A DNA stretch of 64,000 nucleotides, taken from contig VTEF01000004.1 in the NCBI GenBank assembly GCA_008180335.1, forward strand, positions 850 through 64,849. Reading direction: 5' to 3'. A program made the translations under genes and the position numbers. The DNA comes from Priestia megaterium (GTDB taxonomy: Bacteria; Bacillota; Bacilli; Bacillales; Bacillaceae_H). The notes beneath the pieces were generated by a model. The model saw only the letters and a list, made by a program, of their open reading frames with translations. It ran no database searches and was not told the origin of the DNA. Numbering within the stretch: the stretch's first letter is position 1; every line of letters starts with the position of its first letter. Shown piece after piece: positions 58,480-64,000 of the stretch.

Positions 58480-60069
58480 ATGGAACATTTAGACCATCGA
58501 AAGAAAGTGACGATTATGATTGCGATTATGTCAGCTATGTTGTTTACAGCAGTCAATCAAACAATCGTTGGTACAGCGCTGCCACGCATCATTGCTGAAC
58601 TACAAGGGATTGAGTACTATAGCTGGGTTTTTACAAGTTTTATGTTAGCTTCAAGTATTACAGCGATTTTAGTTGGAAAACTCTCGGATATTTATGGGCG
58701 TAAGCCGTTTATCTTGACCGGTATAGGGATTTTTATTGTCGGTTCACTGTTTGCAGGCTTTTCAAATACAATGATTCAATTAATTATTTTCCGTGCCGTA
58801 CAAGGGTTAGGCGGAGGTTTAATTATGTCGACTGCGTTTACTGCAGTAGGAGATTTATTTTCGCCTCGTGAACGCGGACGCTGGCAAGGGCTGTTGAGTT
58901 CTGTATTTGGCCTTGCAAGTATTTTTGGTCCGACACTTGGCGGCTGGATTGTTGACAATGCGAATTGGCACTGGGTATTTTGGGTATTCCTACCGTTTGG
59001 AGTAGTTGCCTTTATTTTAATTTTAATGTTGTTTCCAAGTGTTGAAAAGCGTGAAGGCGAGAAGGTCGATTACATTGGGTCGTTATTTTTAACAACAACG
59101 ATTGTTCCGCTTTTACTAGCTTTTTCATGGGCAGGATCTAAGTATGAGTGGGTATCAGCCCCAATCATTAGCTTATTTTTTGGAACAGTTGTTTCCTTTG
59201 CTGTCTTTATCATAGTTGAACGAAAAGCAGCAAGCCCGGTATTGCCATTACACTTATTCAAGAACAGTATTTTTACGCTCTCTAACATTGTCGGTTTTAT
59301 TTTAGGAGCAGGTATGTTCGGAGCAGCGATGTATATTCCATTCTTTATTCAAGGTGTAATTGGCCGTTCAGCAACGGCATCAGGGCTAATTATGATGCCA
59401 ATGACGCTGGCTATGGTATTAGCAAGTACAGTAGGAGGCCAATATATTACGAAAACAGGCAAGTACAAAGGTATTGCCATTTTAGGTCTTGCTATCATGT
59501 CGAGTGGGATGTTCTCGCTAACCGTGATGAGTCCAGATTCAACTGCTGCAACAGTCATTATTAACAATATTGTAGTCGGGATTGGGCTTGGCATGAGTTT
59601 TCCTGTATTTACGCTTATTGTTCAAAATGCTATTGAACAGCGTTATTTAGGAGTTGCGACAGCTTCGAGCCAGTTGTTCAGACAAATTGGCGGAACAATG
59701 GGAGTCGCAGTGATGGGAACAATGATGAATTCGCGTATGGCAGCTCATATGACAGAAGAAGTATCTTCAAGTACCGTACCAGCGGAATTGGCATCAAAGC
59801 TTCAAGGGTTAAATCCTCAGGTGTTAATGGATCCGGCTCGTTTAGCAGAGATTCAAAAAAGTATTCCAGCAGAGATGAAGCCAGCGTTTGAAGGGTTTGT
59901 AACAATATTAAGAGATACACTTAGCTATGCCTTAACAGGTGTGTATTTGACCGCTGCATGTATTGTCATAGTTGGAGTCGTACTGACGTTCTTTATTAAG
60001 GAAATTCCGCTTCGCATGAATCAGCGAGCTGGAGAAAAGAAAGAAAAAATGGAAAATAAAGTAGGATAA
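58480..60069 (+). CDS. DHA2-family MFS multidrug efflux pump (EmrB/QacA type)
   Basis: This 529-residue, fourteen-helix transporter shows MSAMLFTAVNQTIVGTALPR (motif D1), LVGKLSDIYGRKPFILTGIG (motif A), GRWQGLLSSVFGLASIFGPT and LGGWIVDNANWHWVFWV (motif C and the DHA2 hallmark), plus four more helices than DHA1 pumps. It exports drugs or toxic compounds by proton exchange. ATG behind AAAGGAG; the MarR regulator and palindrome upstream indicate inducible expression. A perfect terminator follows. Confidence 0.92.
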   Translation: MEHLDHRKKVTIMIAIMSAMLFTAVNQTIVGTALPRIIAELQGIEYYSWVFTSFMLASSITAILVGKLSDIYGRKPFILTGIGIFIVGSLFAGFSNTMIQLIIFRAVQGLGGGLIMSTAFTAVGDLFSPRERGRWQGLLSSVFGLASIFGPTLGGWIVDNANWHWVFWVFLPFGVVAFILILMLFPSVEKREGEKVDYIGSLFLTTTIVPLLLAFSWAGSKYEWVSAPIISLFFGTVVSFAVFIIVERKAASPVLPLHLFKNSIFTLSNIVGFILGAGMFGAAMYIPFFIQGVIGRSATASGLIMMPMTLAMVLASTVGGQYITKTGKYKGIAILGLAIMSSGMFSLTVMSPDSTAATVIINNIVVGIGLGMSFPVFTLIVQNAIEQRYLGVATASSQLFRQIGGTMGVAVMGTMMNSRMAAHMTEEVSSSTVPAELASKLQGLNPQVLMDPARLAEIQKSIPAEMKPAFEGFVTILRDTLSYALTGVYLTAACIVIVGVVLTFFIKEIPLRMNQRAGEKKEKMENKVG

Positions 60070-60077
60070 TAAGACAG

Positions 60078-60118
60078 AAACAAATGGGAACACCGAATTC
60101 GGTGTTCCCATTTGTTTT
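60078..60118 (+). terminator. terminator of the DHA2 pump gene
   Basis: AAACAAATGGGAACACCGAA and its exact inverted complement form one continuous 40-base palindrome. Confidence 0.92.
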
Positions 60119-60216
60119 ATCTCGACGGTCAGAACGCAGGCGGAAAAAATCAGTGTCTGCGTGATGCCTAAATGCAGCGGGTCTTTACAAACAGCCAGCT
60201 GATTATTTGCTTCACT

Positions 60217-60492
60217 TTATTTTTGGCTTACCGAGGCAGGTGACAGCAAGGTAAGAGATGATTTTAAAGAAATAGTTGTTAAGATTTCTAATTCTTTGAC
60301 ACGCTGATCACAATAAGAAGAGTGTGTTTTTAAGAAATGATCGACATAAGCCGGATGAACCATGACTTCAACTGTTTTACCGCACGGTGTATCCTCAGCC
60401 AATTTATCAAAAAAGGCGGCGTCGATATCATCTCCGTAAAATTCATCATTAAAAATATCTGATAAAAGACTTATTCCTTCGATAGAAATCGC
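60217..60492 (-). pseudogene. ChbG/YdjC deacetylase, C-terminal fragment
   Basis: The frame is open from a stop at 60493 without a usable start and encodes 91 residues: IEGISLLSDIFNDEFYG, then GKTVEVMVHPAYVDHFLKTH and SSYCDQRVKELEILTTI. The EVMVHPAYVD segment with its His is the C-terminal motif of carbohydrate deacetylases that remove acetate from diacetylchitobiose. A whole enzyme has about 240 residues, so the N-terminal two thirds are missing. It is next to a truncated GH4 gene in opposite orientation. Confidence 0.8.
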
Positions 60493-60529
60493 TTACAGAA
60501 ATTAGTCATGGCAATTAGGGGGACTTTAT

Positions 60530-61438
60530 ATGAGTTTAAAAGTAGTTATTATCGGAGGCGGTTCTAGCTATACACCTGAGATTATTGAAGGATTTATTAA
60601 TCGCTATCACTCATTTCCGGTTACTGAACTGACGCTAGTGGATATTCCAGAAGGCAAAGAGAAATTAGAGATTGTTGCAGGATTGGCAATACGCATGCTT
60701 CAAGAATCGAATTTGCCGATTAAATTTTCATGGACACTTGACCGAAGAGAAGCACTTCAAGGAGCAGATTTTGTTTCAACTCAAATCCGTGTCGGAGGGC
60801 TAGATGCAAGAGAAAAAGACGAACGCATTCCGCTTAGTTACGGGGTGCTCGGCCAAGAAACAAACGGACCTGGAGGGATTTTTAAAGCGTTTCGTACAAT
60901 TCCAGTTTTAATGGATATTTGCAAGGATGTACACGACATTTGCCCTAATGCATGGGTAATCAATTTTACCAATCCAGCTGGCATCGTAACAGAAGCGTTA
61001 TTAAAATACAGTCCTCATAAAAAAACCATTGGTGTTTGCAACATTCCATTTAATATAAAAAATAGTGTTGCGGAAATGCTGGCATGTGATGTAGCAGATG
61101 TCGAGATTGAATTTATTGGCATGAACCACTTTGTATTTGGGAGCAAGGTGCTAATTAAAGGAGAAGACAAAACAAACGAAGCAATTGAACGACTCCTTAA
61201 TAAAGAGATGGATTATTCACCGGCTAACATCGTTTCACTTGGATGGTCAGATGAATTTATTCGTTCATTAAACATGTTGCCAAATCCGTATCATCAATAC
61301 TATTTTCAGACGGTAAAAGTGCTAGAGAAAGATTTGAAAGCATTTAGGGAGAATGGCACGAGAGCAGAAGTAGTAAAGAAAGTAGAGAAAGAATTGTTTG
61401 CTAAGTATCACTATACATCCAGGAACAAAGGTAATTAA
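60530..61438 (+). pseudogene. 6-phospho-beta-glucosidase (GH4), C-terminally truncated
   Basis: This gene encodes 302 residues of a normally ~440-residue GH4 enzyme: VVIIGGGSSYTPEIIEGFIN (NAD loop), TLVDIPEGKEKLEI, FVSTQIRVGGLDAREKDERI, YGVLGQETNGPGGIFKAFRT (catalytic-site block), NFTNPAGIVTEALL, GVCNIPFN (metal Cys) and GMNHFVF (metal His). The frame leaves the family at LFAKYHYTS, and the C-terminal dimer and substrate part is lost. The ATG has AGGGGG upstream. It hydrolysed phospho-beta-glucosides or phosphochitobiose. The PTS genes that usually accompany it are absent. Confidence 0.85.
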
Positions 61439-61663
61439 AAAGGCATCGCTAAGTTCAATTGTATTTTTCTTTGCAAGGTCGAACAGATCGATTGCTCCTC
61501 CGATGATAGAGTCAGAAAACCAAGTCAAATGTTCGGCTACACCTAAAGCGATATAGACGCCGGCCCATGTTAAATTCTTTTTAGGCATAAGCAATACAAA
61601 AAATATTGAAATAATGACTAATATCCAAACGTACCACTCGCCCTCATACTTCATAAATTCCAT
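61322..61663 (-). pseudogene. small membrane protein, 3' end replaced
   Basis: This frame encodes 113 residues beginning MEFMKYEGEWYVWILVIISI with AGGTG before the ATG, and two to three hydrophobic segments (LTWAGVYIALGVAEHLTWFS, DAFLITFVPGCIVILS). The end (about 61322-61420) is antisense to the GH4 gene, so the original 3' part was cut by the rearrangement that truncated GH4. The family is not recognised. Bases 61664-61876 to the right hold only the msr promoter region and a GCTTGCTAAAGCAAG hairpin. Confidence 0.55.
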
Positions 61664-61876
61664 GTAATCACCTGATTATTCATTATTTTGCTCTGCAAAT
61701 TGACTTCATTGTATAGCTTATCTTGACTTAATGAGTTTAAAAATATACCATCTCTGTTCAGGAAAGCCGTTAGTCAAGAGAAGGAGAAAAGAACGATGCT
61801 TGCTAAAGCAAGTTAGTTGGTACGATTTGAAAACAAGCGTATAATAAAATAAAATTCAACGAGGGAGGTAATCTCT

Positions 61877-62839
61877 TTGACAGAACAAAAGTATGAATTA
61901 GCCACATTTGCAGGCGGATGTTTTTGGTGCATGGTGAAGCCTTTTGATGAACAGCCAGGTATTATCAAAGTGGTCTCTGGATATACAGGCGGCCACAAAG
62001 AAAACCCAACGTATAAAGAAGTATGTTCGGAAACAACAGGGCATTATGAAGCGGTTCAAATTACATTTGATCCAGATGTATTTTCATATGAAAAATTGCT
62101 AGAACTGTACTGGCCTCAAATCGATCCTACTGATCCAGGTGGGCAATTTGCAGATCGAGGCGACTCGTATCGCACGGCTATCTTTTATCATAATGAGCGT
62201 CAAAAGCAGCTAGCAGAAGAATCAAAGCAAAAACTAGCTGAAAGCGGTCTTTTTTCCAAACCGATTGTTACACAAATTTTACCGGCAAAACCATTTTATG
62301 AGGCGGAAGAATACCATCAAGGCTATTACAAAAAGAATAGCTTCCGCTATGCGATGTACCGCCGAGGCTCTGGTCGAGACCAGTTTATAAAAGAAAATTG
62401 GAAAGAGTTCGGTCGAGATGAGGAGTTAAAACAGCGTTTGACCCCGATTCAATATGAAGTGACACAAAATGATGCCACTGAACCACCGTTCCAAAATCAA
62501 TTTTGGAATCATACAGAAGAAGGAATCTATGTAGATATCGTTTCAGGCGAACCTTTATTCAGTTCAAGAGATAAGTACGATGCAGGATGTGGGTGGCCCT
62601 CTTTTACAAAGCCAATCAATAAAGAGGAAGTAAAAGAAAACATGGATGTTAGCCATCATATGGTTCGAACGGAAGTGCGAAGTAAAACAGCTAACTCTCA
62701 CTTAGGCCATGTATTCGAAGATGGACCAACTGAGGCAGGCGGATTGCGTTATTGTATTAATTCTGCAGCACTTCGTTTTGTTTCAAAAGAAGATTTAGAA
62801 AAAGAAGGATACGGAGAGTACGCTGCTTTATTTAAATAA
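61877..62839 (+). CDS. msrAB: peptide methionine sulfoxide reductase, MsrA-MsrB fusion
   Basis: This 320-residue cytosolic repair enzyme has the MsrA domain at ~1-160 ([20 protein letters not shown] with catalytic Cys ~15, [32 protein letters not shown]) and the MsrB domain at ~190-315 ([37 protein letters not shown] with catalytic Cys). The zinc CxxC pairs of many MsrB enzymes are absent. Together they reduce S- and R-sulfoxides of methionine. The start is TTG behind GGGAGG. In B. subtilis the two are separate genes. Confidence 0.95.
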   Translation: MTEQKYELATFAGGCFWCMVKPFDEQPGIIKVVSGYTGGHKENPTYKEVCSETTGHYEAVQITFDPDVFSYEKLLELYWPQIDPTDPGGQFADRGDSYRTAIFYHNERQKQLAEESKQKLAESGLFSKPIVTQILPAKPFYEAEEYHQGYYKKNSFRYAMYRRGSGRDQFIKENWKEFGRDEELKQRLTPIQYEVTQNDATEPPFQNQFWNHTEEGIYVDIVSGEPLFSSRDKYDAGCGWPSFTKPINKEEVKENMDVSHHMVRTEVRSKTANSHLGHVFEDGPTEAGGLRYCINSAALRFVSKEDLEKEGYGEYAALFK

Positions 62840-62873
62840 AGTAAACCGTCTGTCCCTATTTGCTGCTAAAAGC

Positions 62874-62911
62874 AAAAAAGAGTGAATCAAGTTGTTGATT
62901 CACTCTTTTTT
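62874..62911. terminator. bidirectional terminator
   Basis: AAAAAAGAGTGAATCAA and TTGATTCACTCTTTTTT form a perfect stem with a four-base loop, between msrAB and the germination gene. Confidence 0.92.
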
Positions 62912-64000
62912 TGTTCATCTTGTTTTGGCGGTTGTTTTTTATGCTGAATTTTAGAACGGATCAAACCAAATAAAAATAAAAAGGGGATGTAAAAGTAAAT
63001 GACGTACATGCCAAGACGCGATACATTGTTATTTAATTGATCGATCATTTTTCGGTTATCTAAAAACACCGAGAATACCAGTAAAATGACGATTAAAATT
63101 AATAAGTAGATCGAGGACTTTCCATTAAATGTTCGCTTTAATCCTCGGACTGTACACCAGAGGCTGATGCATATTGCGGGAAGGACAACAAGTAACCAGA
63201 GTGAAATAACGATGTATTCAAAGCGTTGGATAAACGGAATTTCAATAATTTTAGCCATTGTAAGTGTAGGCCAAATTGTCGTTTTTAATTGTCCTTGACT
63301 AAAATAAACAAAAGAAACAATGGTTAAAAACGCATACATAAAAGTAGTAAATAAAATCCCTGCTTGACCCCATTTTTGGCTTTTGGATCCGCTTTTAATG
63401 TATGGATAGAAAAAGAGAATGGTCTCAAAACCTAAATAGCCGAATGTTATCGTTTTAAATGATGTGAAAAGCTCTCCGAGACTATGGTCCAAGAAAGGAA
63501 GCAAGTTGTTTGCCTCTCCAAGGTAAAGAGGATAAAACAGCGAAAAAAATAATGGAAGAGGCAAGACCACTCCAAAAAAGGCGATGCCTGTAATTGTTCG
63601 AAAACCTCCGGATATGACGTAATAAATAAGCGGTAAATAAGCAAGTGAAACGAACCATGTTGCTAAGTTCGGAAACATCCATACTTGCAGCACTTCTATG
63701 TAGGTTCGGTAAATTGTGATCGCAAAGGTGAAAAAGTAAAGTGAAAACAACACATTTAATATATTTCCAATAAACTTCCCGAAATACACGCGATGAATGT
63801 CAACGATATCTGTATTTTCTCGTTTTAATATGTGAAAACACATCCAAAGTAATACGCACATGCTCAGCCCAGATGCAATTACCGCAATCCAAGCATCATG
63901 TCCGCCTCCTTTAATAATATAGCGTTGAAATCCTAAAATCCCAACGCCTATTTGAACAGAATGAATGAGAAAAAAGAGAAAAGAAGGTGATACTTGAAAC
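62887..64000 (-). CDS. GerAB-type spore germinant receptor permease (5' end outside window)
   Basis: The frame is open to the right edge; 371 residues are visible. The N-terminal part beyond the ATG at 63861 (SVQIGVGILGFQRYIIKGGG, HDAWIAVIASGL) belongs to the same frame and fits helices 1-2 of GerAB/GerKB/YndE proteins, APC-like inner-membrane subunits of germinant receptors. Further motifs are YRTYIEVLQVWMFP, FGYLGFETILFFYPYI and MAKIIEIPFIQRFEYIVISL. The GerAA and GerAC partners would lie outside the window. It acts in the spore inner membrane to sense amino acids or sugars. Confidence 0.9.
   Translation of the reverse strand, partial: FQVSPSFLFFLIHSVQIGVGILGFQRYIIKGGGHDAWIAVIASGLSMCVLLWMCFHILKRENTDIVDIHRVYFGKFIGNILNVLFSLYFFTFAITIYRTYIEVLQVWMFPNLATWFVSLAYLPLIYYVISGGFRTITGIAFFGVVLPLPLFFSLFYPLYLGEANNLLPFLDHSLGELFTSFKTITFGYLGFETILFFYPYIKSGSKSQKWGQAGILFTTFMYAFLTIVSFVYFSQGQLKTTIWPTLTMAKIIEIPFIQRFEYIVISLWLLVVLPAICISLWCTVRGLKRTFNGKSSIYLLILIVILLVFSVFLDNRKMIDQLNNNVSRLGMYVIYFYIPFLFLFGLIRSKIQHKKQPPKQDEQKKSESTT

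Noticed and set aside
1-64000. CRISPR arrays, rRNA and tRNA genes
   Set aside because: No regularly spaced short repeats, no rRNA sequence and no tRNA cloverleaf were recognised by reading; a dedicated scan could still find a tRNA that I missed.

Overview
The window looks like the chromosome of a low-GC, endospore-forming member of the Bacillaceae. The support is spore and competence genes: a cotW/cotX-like coat pair, a YppG-like protein, a RacA-like chromosome anchor, a GerAB-type germinant receptor subunit cut by the right edge, and a ComK homologue. Starts follow strong AGGAGG-type ribosome sites, including TTG and GTG starts. I do not assign a species.

The first 9 kb are an accessory island of polymorphic-toxin remains mixed with mobile elements. 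It contains two IS110-family copies (the first cut by the window edge), two copies of a short serine recombinase (the second truncated and missing a catalytic arginine) and a duplicated block of about 0.4 kb. Three toxin C-terminal tips are each followed by their own immunity genes: a GHH-type tip with an L7/L12-like small protein, an LHH-type tip with a YobK-like SUKH protein, and a tip interrupted by an in-frame TGA with Imm22 and DUF4274 proteins. A 28-bp inverted repeat, CGTTAC-N16-GTAACG, stands just before both recombinase genes and once inside the duplicated block.

From 9 to 22 kb the genes are mostly single units: a large DUF2157/GDYXXLXY membrane protein, coat genes (cotX carries a one-base frameshift), comK next to a sigma-70-family factor, a stand-alone zinc-type ribosomal protein S14, a YqcI/YcgG-family protein, a GvpU homologue, an amino-acid permease and small regulators.

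From 22.7 to 28.3 kb lies an N-acetylglucosamine regulon. The nagA-nagB-nagR-SIS operon on the minus strand diverges from a PTS EIICBA gene, and two inverted copies of a TTGGTATAGACAACT-like operator lie over the two divergent -35 regions. From 29.3 to 34.1 kb an exported anchored protein, two ABC-2 permeases and an ATPase form one operon. A secreted 5'-nucleotidase, AzlC/AzlD, a CNNM/CBS protein and a MerR regulator follow.

From 40 to 64 kb come a PAS-GGDEF-EAL protein with a degenerate GGDEF and intact EAL motifs, a YkqA-like double cyclotransferase, signal peptidase I, a YgjP-like protein without its HExxH motif, a chemoreceptor, and a SAM-I riboswitch with its own terminator that controls an unrecognised 80-residue protein. 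These are followed by a RocB-type peptidase, a guanine/hypoxanthine permease with Pur-box-like sites over its promoter, racA, a MarR/DHA2-efflux pair separated by a 25-bp perfect palindrome, the wreck of a chitobiose/beta-glucoside operon (ChbG and GH4 fragments), an msrA-msrB fusion, and the germinant-receptor gene at the edge.
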